DNA from: Microbacterium testaceum StLB037
GTDB taxonomy: Bacteria > Actinomycetota > Actinomycetes > Actinomycetales > Microbacteriaceae
Assembly: GCF_008763945.1 (NCBI RefSeq)
Contig: NZ_VTQH01000002.1
Coordinates: 1 to 64,000 of the forward strand
Direction of reading: 5' to 3'
Length of the DNA stretch: 64,000 nucleotides
Part shown: positions 52,263 to 61,329 of the stretch, piece after piece
How the letters are laid out: every line of letters starts with the position of its first letter
How positions within the stretch are numbered: position 1 is the first letter of the stretch
The notes under the pieces: model-generated
Databases searched by the model: none
What the model saw: only the letters and a program-made list of their open reading frames with translations
Told to the model about the DNA's origin: nothing
Made by a program: the position numbers and the translations under genes

Positions 52263-53192
52263 GTGATCACTGCCACGCGTCCCGCCTACCGCCCGTACGT
52301 CGCTGTGGTGAAGGACGCCCGGCGCCTCTCGCCGCACTTCGTGCGCGTGACGTTCACCTCGCCCGACTTCGACGTCTTCGGCACCGACCGGCGCGACCAG
52401 CGCGTGAAGCTCGTGCTGCCCGGTCCCGACGGCACGGTCTGCGACATCGGACAGGATGATCCGGATGCCATCGCCGGCGGCGAGTGGTACACCCGCTGGC
52501 GCGACCTGCCCGACGAGGAGCGCATGCCGTTCCGTACCTACACCGTGCGCCGGATCGACCCCGAGGCGCTCGAGCTCGACATCGACTTCGTCGTGCACCA
52601 CGACGCCGGCCCCGCGGGCTCGTGGGCCGAGGCCGCGGCGGCGGGGGACCACCTCGTGGTCGTCGGCCCCGACGCGCGCAGCCTCGAGTCGGCGCAGGGC
52701 ATCGACTTCCACCCCGGCACGGCTCGCCGGATCGTGCTGGCGGGGGATGAGACCGCCGCTCCCGCGATCTGCGCGGTGCTGGAGGGTCTCGAACCCGGGC
52801 TCGAGGTCGACGCGTTCATCGAAGTGCCCGATGTGGACGACGCCCTCCCGGTGCGGAGCGGGAATGCGCGCGTGCACTGGCTCCCGCGCGGCGAACGGCC
52901 CCACGGCGAGGCGCTGATCGAGGCCATGGAGGCGTGGACCGCGGCATCCGGAGACGTTCTGGCCCGCGCGGCCGCACCGCGGCCGCAGATCCTCGAGGAC
53001 ATCGACCTCGACGTCGATCTGCTGTGGGACAGCCCGGCCGACGCCGAGGGCGAGTTCTATGCGTGGATCGCGGGGGAGTCGTCGACCGTGAAGCTGCTGC
53101 GCCGCATGCTGGTCTCGGGGTGCGGTGTCGACCGCGGCCGGGTCGCGTTCATGGGCTACTGGCGCGCCGGGCAGGTCGAGCGCACGGCGTAG
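52263..53192 (+). CDS. Siderophore-interacting protein (FAD-binding ferric-siderophore reductase)
   Basis: 309 residues of the ViuB/YqjH family: an FAD-binding barrel (about 15-130, with RTYTVRRID) and a NAD(P)H-binding C-terminal half (ILAGDETAAPAI). Releases iron from imported siderophores by reduction. The gene is leaderless and controlled by the overlapping DtxR-like box; it converges with the ferric-siderophore ABC operon, which has a second such box. Confidence 0.93.
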   Translation: MITATRPAYRPYVAVVKDARRLSPHFVRVTFTSPDFDVFGTDRRDQRVKLVLPGPDGTVCDIGQDDPDAIAGGEWYTRWRDLPDEERMPFRTYTVRRIDPEALELDIDFVVHHDAGPAGSWAEAAAAGDHLVVVGPDARSLESAQGIDFHPGTARRIVLAGDETAAPAICAVLEGLEPGLEVDAFIEVPDVDDALPVRSGNARVHWLPRGERPHGEALIEAMEAWTAASGDVLARAAAPRPQILEDIDLDVDLLWDSPADAEGEFYAWIAGESSTVKLLRRMLVSGCGVDRGRVAFMGYWRAGQVERTA

Positions 53193-53212
53193 GCGCCCGG
53201 CATCACGACGAC

Positions 53213-53238
53213 GAAGCCCCGGCCGAGGCCGGGGCTTC
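53213..53238. terminator. Bidirectional terminator between the two iron-uptake units
   Basis: 12-base perfect arms (53213-53224, 53227-53238) with a 2-base centre, between convergent genes. Confidence 0.85.
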
Positions 53239-53256
53239 TGCCGTTCTCTGGGCCGG

Positions 53257-54084
53257 TCAGGCGGTCTGCGCCTGCTCCGGCTCGGCCACGGTGTGGTGCC
53301 GGCCGATCGGGATGACCATCGGGCGTCCGGTCAGCGGGTCGGGGACGACGCGGCTGTCGAGGCCGAAGACGCGGCGCACGGTGTCTTCGGTGAGGACGTC
53401 ACCGGGGTCTCCCGCGGCGATGATCTGGCCCTGGGCCATGGCCACGAGGTGGTCCGCGTAGCGCGCGGCGAGGTTGAGGTCGTGCAAGACCATCGCCACG
53501 GTGGTGCCGCGATCGTGGTTGAGGTCGGCGAGCAGGTCGAGGACGTCGATCTGGTGGCTGATGTCGAGGAAGGTGGTGGGCTCGTCGAGCAGGAGCACGT
53601 CGGTCTCCTGCGCGAGGGCCATCGCGATCCACACGCGCTGACGCTGGCCACCGCTCAACTCGTCGACGGGGCGATCGGCGAGGTGCGCGACGTCGGTGGC
53701 GTCGAGCGCGCGGGCGACCGCGGCGTCGTCGGCGCTGGTCCAGCGCGACAGCGCGCCCTGGTGCGGGTGGCGGCCGCGGCTGACGAGGTCGGACACCGCG
53801 ATGCCGTCGGGGGCGATGGGTGACTGGGGGAGGAGGCCGAGCACGCGGGCCACCTGCTTGGTGGGCTGGCGGTGGATCGACTTGCCGTCGAGCAGCACCT
53901 GACCCGCGGACGGGGTGAGCAGGCGCGCCATGGCCTTGAGCAGTGTCGACTTGCCGCAGGCGTTCGCGCCGACGATCGTGGTCACCTTGCCCGGCGGGAT
54001 CTGCAGGTCGAGGGTGTCGACGATGGTCCGGTCTCCGTAGCCGAGGGTGACGCCCTCGGCGACCAGGGAGCGCTCGACGGTCAT
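53257..54084 (-). CDS. Ferric-siderophore ABC transporter ATP-binding protein
   Basis: 275 residues, FepC/FecE-like. Walker A GANACGKST (39-47; GANACGKS is the usual variant in this family), signature LSGGQRQR, Walker B LLLDEPTTFLD. ATG 54084 overlaps the stop of the permease gene (ATGA). Last gene of the leftward SBP-permease-permease-ATPase operon. Confidence 0.95.
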   Translation of the reverse strand: MTVERSLVAEGVTLGYGDRTIVDTLDLQIPPGKVTTIVGANACGKSTLLKAMARLLTPSAGQVLLDGKSIHRQPTKQVARVLGLLPQSPIAPDGIAVSDLVSRGRHPHQGALSRWTSADDAAVARALDATDVAHLADRPVDELSGGQRQRVWIAMALAQETDVLLLDEPTTFLDISHQIDVLDLLADLNHDRGTTVAMVLHDLNLAARYADHLVAMAQGQIIAAGDPGDVLTEDTVRRVFGLDSRVVPDPLTGRPMVIPIGRHHTVAEPEQAQTA

Positions 54085-55157
54085 AGCGTGGTTCCTCCGG
54101 ATCGGCTGCTGCGAACGAGCAGGTAGATGAGATACGGCGCGCCGAGCACGCCGGTGATGACGCCCACGGGCAGGCGCGTCCCGAACGCGTACTGGGCGCA
54201 GAAGTCGGCGACGAGCACCAGCAGGGCGCCGACGAGGCCCGCCGGCAGCACGGGGGAGCCCACCGGGCCGAGGAGCCGGACGGCGATGGGACCCGCCAGG
54301 AACGACACGAACGCGATCGGTCCTGCGGCGGCGGTGCCGAAGGCGAGAAGGCCCACCGCGGCGACGATGAGCAGCAGGCGGCTGCGCTCGACGGGGAGTC
54401 CCACGGCCGCGGCGGTCTCGTCGCCCATCCGCAGGATCTCGAGGCGGCCCGAGAGGGCGAGGAGCAGGGGGCCGAGCACGATGACGGCTCCCGCCACGGG
54501 CAGGGCGCGATCCCACGTGGCGTCGTTGAGGTTGCCGGTGATCCAGCGCATCGCGGCGGGGAGGTCGTACTCCGCGGCGCGCGAGATGACGTACGACACG
54601 AGCGCCTGGCACATCGCGGCGACGCCGATGCCGATGAGGATCAGCCGCGCGCCCGACCCGCCCTTGCGGTACGCGAGCAGGTAGATGGAGAGCGCGACGA
54701 TGAGGGCCGCGGCCATGGCGACGATCGACACGGCGGTCTCGCCCCAGCCCAGCACGACGATGCCGAAGACCGCGGCGGCGCTCGCCCCGGTGTTGATGCC
54801 GATCACATCGGGACTCGCGAGGGCATTGCGCAGCATCGACTGGAAGACGACCCCGCCCATGCCGAAGCACAGGCCGGTCAGCAGGCCGGTGAGGGCACGG
54901 GGGAGGCGCAGCTCGCCGACGGTGAACGACGCGCCCGAAACGCGTTGTCCGGTGAGCACGCCCCAGACCTCGGCGGGCGAGTAGAAGGTCTGGCCGAGCA
55001 TGAGGGACAGCGCGAACGCGGCGATGACGGCGACGGCGAGGATGGCCGTGACCAGCGTCCAGCGCTGGCGGCGACGACGGCGGCCGGCGACGACGGATGC
55101 CAGGGAGGCGGGCGTGGCGCCCGTGACGGCGACCCGGGGGGAGGCGTGAACGCTCAC
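54081..55157 (-). CDS. Ferric-siderophore ABC transporter permease (FecCD family)
   Basis: 358 residues, about nine or ten helices, with the FecCD landmarks RLPRALTGLLTGLCFGMGGVVFQSMLRNALASPDVIG split over about 85-125 and the coupling-helix region GDETAAAVGLPVE. GTG 55157 overlaps the previous permease stop by GTGA. Pairs with the preceding permease as a heterodimer. Confidence 0.95.
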   Translation of the reverse strand: MSVHASPRVAVTGATPASLASVVAGRRRRRQRWTLVTAILAVAVIAAFALSLMLGQTFYSPAEVWGVLTGQRVSGASFTVGELRLPRALTGLLTGLCFGMGGVVFQSMLRNALASPDVIGINTGASAAAVFGIVVLGWGETAVSIVAMAAALIVALSIYLLAYRKGGSGARLILIGIGVAAMCQALVSYVISRAAEYDLPAAMRWITGNLNDATWDRALPVAGAVIVLGPLLLALSGRLEILRMGDETAAAVGLPVERSRLLLIVAAVGLLAFGTAAAGPIAFVSFLAGPIAVRLLGPVGSPVLPAGLVGALLVLVADFCAQYAFGTRLPVGVITGVLGAPYLIYLLVRSSRSGGTTL

Positions 55158-56200
55158 AGGGCCCTCATCTTCTGACGGCGGACGAGGGCGATGAAGAAGG
55201 GGGCGCCGATCAGGGCGGTGACGATGCCGACCTCGATCTCTTCGGGGCGGGCGATGACGCGGCCCACGATGTCGGACACGGTCAGCAGGATCGCACCGCC
55301 GGCGGCGGAGACGGGGAGGAGCCACCGGTGGTCGACGCCGACGAGGAGGCGGCAGATGTGCGGGACGACCAGGCCGATGAAGCCGATGGGTCCGGCCACG
55401 GCCGTCGCGGCACCGCACAGGATGACGGCTCCGGCCGACGCGAACAGGCGCGCGGTGCGCACGCGCGCACCGAGCCCGGCGGCGAGCTCGTCACCGAGGG
55501 CGAGGGTGTTGAGCGCGGACGCGCTCGCGAGGCAGATCACGAGGCCCACCAGCAGGAACGGCAGTACCTGCACGATCGTCTCGGGGGTGGCCCCGCCGAC
55601 GCCGCCGATTTGCCAGAAGCGGAAGACGTTCATGACGTTGATGCGCGGCAGCAGGATCGCGCTGACCAGCGAGCTGAAGGCGACGGCGGTGACGGCTCCG
55701 GCGAGGGCGAGGCGCAGGGGGGTGGCCCCGCCGCGGCCGAGCGAGCCGATCGCGTAGACGAAGACGGCGGCGCCGGCGGCGCCGATCATGCCGATCCAGA
55801 TGTAGTCGGATGCCGAGCTGAGGCCGAAGAACGCGATGCCCGACACGATTGCGAGCGACGCTCCGCCGTTGATCCCGAGGATCTGCGGGTCGGCGAGGGG
55901 GTTGCGCGTGGCACCCTGAAGGACGGCCCCGGCGACGGCGAGAGCGGCGCCGACGATCATCGCGAGGATCGTGCGCGGCACCCGCTTGCCGACCGCGGCG
56001 GCCGAGGCGGTGTCGGTCGAGCCGGTGAGGCCGGCCCAGATGTCGGCGGGAGCGACGTCGCGGGCGCCGAACGTGACCGAGAGCACCGCGACGACCGCCA
56101 GGGCCACGAGGAACAGCACGACCCAGAGCACGCGCCGCCGCCCCCGTCGACGCGGGGATGCGTCGACGGGGGCGGTCGATGCCGGACCGAGACGGGTCAT
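55154..56200 (-). CDS. Ferric-siderophore ABC transporter permease (FecCD family)
   Basis: 348 residues, about ten helices. KRVPRTILAMIVGAALAVAGA and ATRNPLADPQILGINGGA are typical FecCD sequences; GDELAAGLGARV marks the coupling helix. ATG 56200, 25 bases after the binding-protein stop. Confidence 0.95.
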   Translation of the reverse strand: MTRLGPASTAPVDASPRRRGRRRVLWVVLFLVALAVVAVLSVTFGARDVAPADIWAGLTGSTDTASAAAVGKRVPRTILAMIVGAALAVAGAVLQGATRNPLADPQILGINGGASLAIVSGIAFFGLSSASDYIWIGMIGAAGAAVFVYAIGSLGRGGATPLRLALAGAVTAVAFSSLVSAILLPRINVMNVFRFWQIGGVGGATPETIVQVLPFLLVGLVICLASASALNTLALGDELAAGLGARVRTARLFASAGAVILCGAATAVAGPIGFIGLVVPHICRLLVGVDHRWLLPVSAAGGAILLTVSDIVGRVIARPEEIEVGIVTALIGAPFFIALVRRQKMRAL

Positions 56201-56225
56201 CGCACCGAGGCGGGGGAGGAGGCGA

Positions 56226-57263
56226 TCACTGACCGGCCTTCTCGGCGGCGGCGCCCACCAGGGCGATGTACTCGTCGCCGAAGGAGGTGCCGATCGACAG
56301 CGGGCTCGGGTTCGCAGCCGCGGCGATCGTGGTGTTGTCGGTCAGGGCGGCGAACGCGCCGTTCTTGATTGCGGGGATGCGCGACCACAGGGGGTCGCTC
56401 TGCAGCTGGGCGAGCAGCTCGGGGGTTCCGTAGCCGACCATCACGTCGACGTCGGAGAACGACTCGATGTTCTCGGTGCTCTGCGTGAACCAGAACGTCT
56501 CGCTGTCTTTGCTGGAGGTCTCGACGGCCGACGAAGGCGTCATGCCGAGCTCCGAGAGGTACAGCGCGCGCGGGTCCTTCAGCGAGTAGTAGCCGAGGGT
56601 GCTCAGGTCGGTGGGGTCGAGGTAGGTGAAGAGGGTCTTCTTCCCGGCGAGGGCCGGGTACTTCGCCGACTCGTCGGTCACGTGCTTCTCGAGGTCGCCG
56701 ACGAGCTGCTGCGCCTGGTCTTCGCGGCCGAGGGCCTTGGCATCCGTCAGCGTCATCTGCTGCCACGAGGTGCCCCACGCGATCTCGGGGTACGCCACAA
56801 CGGGGGCGATCTTGCTGAGCGTGTCGTACTGCTCCTGCGTCATGCCCGAGTAGGCGCCGAGGATGACGTCGGGCTTCGCGTCGGCGATCGCCTCGTAGTC
56901 GAAACCGTCGGTCTCGTCCATGAGCGTGGGCGTCTCGGCGCCGAGCTCGTCGAGCTTGTCTTTGACCCAGGGGAGCATTCCGTCCCCGTCCTCGTCGCCC
57001 CAGGTGACCTTGGGCATGGCGACCGGGACGACGCCCAGCGCGAGAGCGGCTTCTTGGTTGCCCCAGCTGACCGTGACGACGCGCTTCGGCTCCGCCTCGA
57101 TCGTGGTCTCGCCGAAAGCGTGGTCGATCGTGACCGGGAACGACCCCGTTGCCGACGTCGACGACCCTTCCTGCGCGCCCGGGGCGGCTGAGGTGCCGGC
57201 GCAGCCGGTGAGGACGAGGGCGGTACCGACGGCGAGTGCCGCCAGAGCGCGGAATCGGGACAC
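56226..57263 (-). CDS. Iron-siderophore ABC transporter substrate-binding lipoprotein
   Basis: 345 residues. Lipobox LTGC with lipidated C21, then an Ala/Ser-rich linker and a FecB/FhuD-type periplasmic-binding fold (PKRVVTVSWGNQEAALALGVVP; ending with YIALVGAAAEK). AGGAGG lies 7 bases before GTG 57263. The DtxR-like box upstream indicates iron repression. First gene of its operon. Confidence 0.95.
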   Translation of the reverse strand: MSRFRALAALAVGTALVLTGCAGTSAAPGAQEGSSTSATGSFPVTIDHAFGETTIEAEPKRVVTVSWGNQEAALALGVVPVAMPKVTWGDEDGDGMLPWVKDKLDELGAETPTLMDETDGFDYEAIADAKPDVILGAYSGMTQEQYDTLSKIAPVVAYPEIAWGTSWQQMTLTDAKALGREDQAQQLVGDLEKHVTDESAKYPALAGKKTLFTYLDPTDLSTLGYYSLKDPRALYLSELGMTPSSAVETSSKDSETFWFTQSTENIESFSDVDVMVGYGTPELLAQLQSDPLWSRIPAIKNGAFAALTDNTTIAAAANPSPLSIGTSFGDEYIALVGAAAEKAGQ

Positions 57264-57280
57264 GAAGAGCCTCCTGCGTG

Positions 57281-57299
57281 TTAGGTAAGGATAGGCTTA
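57281..57299 (-). promoter_or_regulatory. DtxR/IdeR-like iron box upstream of the siderophore ABC operon
   Basis: TTAGGTAAGGATAGGCTTA, close to the 19-bp DtxR consensus, covering a minus-strand -10 box TATCCT (57293-57288). Confidence 0.78.
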
Positions 57300-57447
57300 G
57301 TTTAGTTCAGGGGTCGGGTGAGAACGCAAACCCGGATGCCGAGGGGGCGGGCGAATCGTCTCGGCGTCGAGGTAGCGGCATCCGGGGTCCGGCGGCTTGC
57401 TTTCGCGTCGAGAGGCGGGCTGTCGGCGGGCATCCACGGGCGCGTCA

Positions 57448-57453
57448 TATACT
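57448..57453 (+). promoter_or_regulatory. -10 box TATACT of the ABC-F gene
   Basis: Good -10 hexamer 12 bases before an in-frame ATG (57466) and 54 bases before the preferred GTG start. Confidence 0.5.
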
Positions 57454-57507
57454 GGGTGGCTGGCCATGTCGGCCTGCTTCCCCATCCCCGAAGAACGGAC
57501 GTTCGCT

Positions 57508-59106
57508 GTGCTCGCCGTGCACGACCTCGAGATCCGCGTGGGTGCCCGCGTGCTCATGTCCGACGTGGCGTTCCGCGTCTCCGACGGCGACAAGATCGGC
57601 CTCGTCGGGCGCAACGGTGCCGGAAAGACCACCCTCACCAAGGTGCTCGCCGGCGACCTGCTGCCCTCCAACGGCGGCGTCGACCGCTCGGGTGAACTCG
57701 GCTACCTTCCGCAGGACCCCCGCTCGGGAGACCCCGAGATGCTCGCGCGCACGCGCATCCTCGACGCCCGCGGGCTCGGATCCCTCGCCCTCGGCATGCA
57801 CGAGGCGTCGATGGCGATGGGCGACGACGACCCCGCCGTGGCCGCGAAGGCCATGAAGAAGTACGCGAACCTCACGGAGCGCTTCGAGGCGGCCGGTGGG
57901 TATGCGGCCGAGGCCGAGGCGGCATCCATCGCTCACAACCTCTCTCTTCCCGACCGCATCCTCGATCAGCCGCTGAAGACCCTCTCGGGCGGTCAGCGTC
58001 GGCGCATCGAGCTCGCGCGCATCCTGTTCTCGGACGCGCAGACGATGATCCTCGACGAGCCGACCAACCACCTCGACGCCGACAGCGTCGTGTGGCTGCG
58101 CGAGTTCCTCAAGGGATACAAGGGCGGGCTCATCGTGATCTCGCACGACGTCGAGCTCGTCGGCGAGACCGTCAACCGCGTCTTCTACCTGGATGCCAAT
58201 CGCCAGGTCATCGATGTCTACAACATGAACTGGAAGAACTACCTGCGCCAGCGGGTGGCCGACGAGGAGCGCCGCAAGAAGGAGCGCGTCAACGTCGAGA
58301 AGAAGGCCACGGCCCTGCAGCTGCAGGCCGCGCGCTTCGGTGCGAAGGCCTCGAAGGCGGCGGCGGCGCACCAGATGGTCGCGCGCGCCGAGAAGATGCT
58401 GTCGGGCCTCGACGAGGTGCGTGCGGAGGAGCGCGTCGCCAAGCTCCGCTTCCCGAAGCCCGCACCGTGCGGCAAGACCCCGCTCATGGCATCCGGTCTG
58501 TCGAAGTCGTACGGGTCGCTGGAGATCTTCACCGACGTCGACCTCGCGATCGACCGCGGTTCACGCGTGGTCATCCTGGGACTGAACGGTGCCGGAAAGA
58601 CGACGCTGCTGCGCATCCTCGCCGGCGTCGACCAGCCCGACACCGGGCAGCTCGAGCCCGGCCACGGCCTGAAGATCGGGTACTACGCGCAGGAGCACGA
58701 GAACCTCGACGTGAACCGTTCGGTGCTCGAGAACATGATGTCGTCAGCGCCGCACATCACGGCGACCGAGGCGCGCAAGGTGCTGGGATCGTTCCTGTTC
58801 GTCGGGGATGACGTGCTCAAGCCCGCGGGCGTGCTCTCGGGTGGAGAGAAGACGCGTCTGTCGCTCGCGACGCTCGTGGTGTCGTCGGCGAACATGCTGC
58901 TTTTGGATGAGCCCACGAACAACCTCGACCCCGCCTCGCGCGAGGAGATCCTCGGCGCGCTGTCGCACTACGAGGGAGCTGTCGTGCTCGTCTCGCACGA
59001 CGAGGGAGCGGTCGAGGCGCTCAACCCCGAGCGCGTGCTGATCCTGCCCGACGGCGTCGAAGACATCTGGGGTCGCGATTACGCGGATCTGATCACGCTG
59101 GCGTAA
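57508..59106 (+). CDS. ABC-F family ATPase
   Basis: Soluble protein with two ABC domains and no membrane part; ABC-F proteins act on ribosomes (translation factors or antibiotic protection). 532 residues: Walker A GRNGAGKT (34-41) and GLNGAGKT, signatures LSGGQRRR and LSGGEKTR, Walker B LDEPTNHLD and LDEPTNNLD, and a charged linker (about 245-300). GTG 57508 gives the family N-terminus MLAVHDLEIRV; ATG 57466, in frame and 12 bases after the -10 box, would add 14 residues and cannot be excluded. Confidence 0.93.
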   Translation: MLAVHDLEIRVGARVLMSDVAFRVSDGDKIGLVGRNGAGKTTLTKVLAGDLLPSNGGVDRSGELGYLPQDPRSGDPEMLARTRILDARGLGSLALGMHEASMAMGDDDPAVAAKAMKKYANLTERFEAAGGYAAEAEAASIAHNLSLPDRILDQPLKTLSGGQRRRIELARILFSDAQTMILDEPTNHLDADSVVWLREFLKGYKGGLIVISHDVELVGETVNRVFYLDANRQVIDVYNMNWKNYLRQRVADEERRKKERVNVEKKATALQLQAARFGAKASKAAAAHQMVARAEKMLSGLDEVRAEERVAKLRFPKPAPCGKTPLMASGLSKSYGSLEIFTDVDLAIDRGSRVVILGLNGAGKTTLLRILAGVDQPDTGQLEPGHGLKIGYYAQEHENLDVNRSVLENMMSSAPHITATEARKVLGSFLFVGDDVLKPAGVLSGGEKTRLSLATLVVSSANMLLLDEPTNNLDPASREEILGALSHYEGAVVLVSHDEGAVEALNPERVLILPDGVEDIWGRDYADLITLA

Positions 59107-59143
59107 TCACCGTCGGCGCTTCGCGCGGATGTCCCGGATGCCG

Positions 59144-59160
59144 CGGGTGCGGCGCACCCG
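59144..59160. terminator. Short bidirectional hairpin between ABC-F and GNAT genes
   Basis: 7-base arms CGGGTGC/GCACCCG with a 3-base loop between convergent genes. Confidence 0.5.
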
Positions 59161-59166
59161 ACCGAC

Positions 59167-59646
59167 TTAGGGGCCCGCGGGCGAACTCCAGCGCATCCAC
59201 ACCGCGTCGGTGCCGGGCCACGGCGCGGGATCGTCGACGAATCCCTCGCGGAGATAGAACCCTCGCACCACGGCGTTGCCGTTGTCGTATTCGGTGACCA
59301 GGTCTCCGTCTATCGCGCGCGCCCGGCTCTTCGCCGCATCGACGAGTCGGCGACCGATACCCCGGTGCTGATGCTCCGGAATGACGTACACCTTCCAGAG
59401 CACGACGTCGTCGTCGAGGCGGTCGATCTCGGCCATCCCGACGACCTCGCCCTCGTGGCAGGCGACATCGATGCGTCCCTCGTGGATTGCGGCGCCGATG
59501 GCCTCGTCGCTCCAGTACCGGTCCAACCCGGCGACGACGAAGCCGGCTCCGCGCGAGGGGCCGTACGTGGGCGGCCAGCTGAGGATGCCGACCAGTCGCA
59601 CGGCGGCGAGGTCGTCGGCGGTGGCAGGACGGACGGTCGAGGGCAT
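59167..59646 (-). CDS. GNAT family N-acetyltransferase
   Basis: 159 residues; N-terminal VRPATADDLAAVRLV, and the acetyl-CoA loop RGIGRRLVDAAKSRA near residue 99-113, with VYVIPEHQ before it. Transfers acetyl from acetyl-CoA to an unknown amine. It ends close to the ABC-F gene on the opposite strand. Confidence 0.88.
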   Translation of the reverse strand: MPSTVRPATADDLAAVRLVGILSWPPTYGPSRGAGFVVAGLDRYWSDEAIGAAIHEGRIDVACHEGEVVGMAEIDRLDDDVVLWKVYVIPEHQHRGIGRRLVDAAKSRARAIDGDLVTEYDNGNAVVRGFYLREGFVDDPAPWPGTDAVWMRWSSPAGP

Positions 59647-59667
59647 GCCGCCATCCTGTCGGACGTG

Positions 59668-60564
59668 TCAGCGCGCGTCGAGCAGAGCGTCCTCGTCGTC
59701 GGCGTCGCGGTCCTTCGGGCGCTTGCGCGAGCGGTGCAGGGCGACGGGGTCGACGCGGCGGCGCTCTCCCGTCGGCTTCTCGGGCGCCGGGGCGGGGGCG
59801 GGGAGTTCCTCCTCGTCGTCCTCGTCTTCTTCGCGGCGGAGCTTGCGCTCGTTGATGATCACGTAGGTGAGGAAGCCGAAGCCCATGACGGCGAACAGGA
59901 TCCACTGCACCGCGTACGAGAGGTAGGGGCCCGGGTCGTTGCTGGGCGGGTCGACCGGGGCGGGCGCGGTGGCGGGGGCTGGGTCTTCCGACAGGAGCAG
60001 GCCGTAAGCGCCCTGTTCGATCGGGCCGGTCTGCTCCTCGACGAGCCCGAGGTTGATGGTCGGAACCTGGCCGGCCTCGGCGGTTCGACCCGAGGTCGGG
60101 GCCGCCTCTTCGGGGCGCAGGCGCACCTCGACGGTGACCTGTCCGGTGGGCGGCGCGGGAATCTCGTCCGGTTCGGACTGCTGATTACCCGGGGCGAGCC
60201 ACCCGCGGTCGACGAGGAAGGTGCGGCCATCGTCGAGTCGGAACGGGACGAGCTGCTCGAACGCGGCCGAGCCGCCGTGCGCGCGGTTGCGCACGAGCAG
60301 TTGCTCGTCGGCGAGGTACTGCCCCCGCATGCGGACGGGGCGCCACTCGTCGGCGGGGTTCATCTCGGCGCCGGGGGCGAGCAGGTCGCCGAGGGGTACG
60401 GGGGTGGCGTCGTAGTTGTCGGCGACGAGCTGCAGCTGCTCGCTGCGGTCGGCGTTGCGGGAGAACTGCCAGTTCGACAGGAATCCGCAGGCGATCGCGA
60501 ACAGGATCGCGACGCCGACGTAGATCGCCCAGCGGCCGGCGGCGGGCATCTCTCGCGCGCTCAT
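59668..60564 (-). CDS. SURF1-family cytochrome oxidase biogenesis protein
   Basis: 298 residues. Helix 1 (about 12-32, AIYVGVAILFAIACGFLSNWQFSR), an outer domain with VPVR-type WRPVRMRGQYLADEQLLVRNR and LVDRGWLAPG, and helix 2 (about 212-235, SYAVQWILFAVMGFGFLTYVI). SURF1 helps insert heme A into cytochrome oxidase, matching ctaA and ctaB in this window. The cytoplasmic tail after helix 2 (about 60 residues, first acidic, then basic) is longer than in most homologues. ATG 60564 gives MSAREMPAAGR; an ATG at 60576 is also possible. Confidence 0.88.
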   Translation of the reverse strand: MSAREMPAAGRWAIYVGVAILFAIACGFLSNWQFSRNADRSEQLQLVADNYDATPVPLGDLLAPGAEMNPADEWRPVRMRGQYLADEQLLVRNRAHGGSAAFEQLVPFRLDDGRTFLVDRGWLAPGNQQSEPDEIPAPPTGQVTVEVRLRPEEAAPTSGRTAEAGQVPTINLGLVEEQTGPIEQGAYGLLLSEDPAPATAPAPVDPPSNDPGPYLSYAVQWILFAVMGFGFLTYVIINERKLRREEDEDDEEELPAPAPAPEKPTGERRRVDPVALHRSRKRPKDRDADDEDALLDAR

Positions 60565-60642
60565 GACGCGCACCATCCGATGCTCGCGCTCATCTCGACC
60601 GACTCGACCACATCTTCCAGGGTACGTCGGACGGCGCGGCAC

Positions 60643-60849
60643 TCACGCGCGGTCGCTCGAGAGCGCGGCAACCTCGACGGGGAAGTCGCGGGCGGCGAGG
60701 AATTCGCGGAGGTAGGCCACGTGGTCGTCGCACGCGACCCAGGTCTTCCGGCGGTCGACCGCGTGGATCCGGGGGTTGCGCCACCGGATCGCCCAGACGG
60801 CGAGATCACGGCATCCGGCCCGCGAACATTCGGCGGGCTCGTCGGTCAC
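60643..60849 (-). CDS. Small conserved actinobacterial protein with Cys pair
   Basis: 68 residues, function unknown. Cysteines in AECSRAGCRDLA and ACDDHVAYLREFL could form a metal site. The GTG at 60849 overlaps the stop of the DUF3099 gene (GTGA), and SURF1 follows downstream, an arrangement I recall from related genomes. Confidence 0.72.
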   Translation of the reverse strand: MTDEPAECSRAGCRDLAVWAIRWRNPRIHAVDRRKTWVACDDHVAYLREFLAARDFPVEVAALSSDRA

Positions 60850-61217
60850 GGGCGGTCGTCGCGCGGCGGGTCGAGGCGCGGAGTCTCGGCGATGCGGATG
60901 ACGATGGGACCGTCGGCGGCGGGGGCGGCGGCGGGTGAGGCCGTGGGAGCCTCGATGGCCCGCTCGGGGCTGATCGCCTCGGTGGATCCCTGGTCGGCGC
61001 CCACGTTGGCGACGATGACGGCGAGATAGGGGAGGAAGATCGCGCCCGCGGCGAAGACGAAGGTGTACCAGCCGTAGGGAGTGATCACGGCCATCGCGAT
61101 GAAACACGCGATGCGGATCCCCATCATCACCATGTACTTGGTGAAACGGGAGTCGGCGTCCTCCCGCGGTGCCTTGGGGAGCGACGTCGCGGACTGGGCG
61201 TTGTGCGATGTCTTCAC
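60846..61217 (-). CDS. DUF3099 family membrane protein
   Basis: 123 residues. Two adjacent helices (RFTKYMVMMGIRIACFIAMAVI about 22-45 and WYTFVFAAGAIFLPYLAVIVANVG about 50-73), then a Pro/Ala-rich tail ending in IVIRIAETPRL. Function unknown; conserved in actinobacteria next to SURF1 and fabG. GTG 61217 follows a minus-strand -10 box TACCCT at short distance, so the mRNA leader is very short or absent. Confidence 0.82.
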   Translation of the reverse strand: MKTSHNAQSATSLPKAPREDADSRFTKYMVMMGIRIACFIAMAVITPYGWYTFVFAAGAIFLPYLAVIVANVGADQGSTEAISPERAIEAPTASPAAAPAADGPIVIRIAETPRLDPPRDDRP

Positions 61218-61288
61218 AGTGGTATCAGGGTACGCCCGTGGGGAAGTCACAGGGCGCGCCTGTGCAGGGACTCTTCGACGTCGTGACA

Positions 61289-61318
61289 AGCCGCCGGACG
61301 CCCTCGCGCCCGGCGGCT
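61289..61318 (-). terminator. Terminator of the DUF4190 gene
   Basis: 9-base perfect arms AGCCGCCGG/CCGGCGGCT around a 12-base loop, just after the DUF4190 stop on the minus strand. Confidence 0.7.
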
Positions 61319-61329
61319 CGCTCGCGGAG

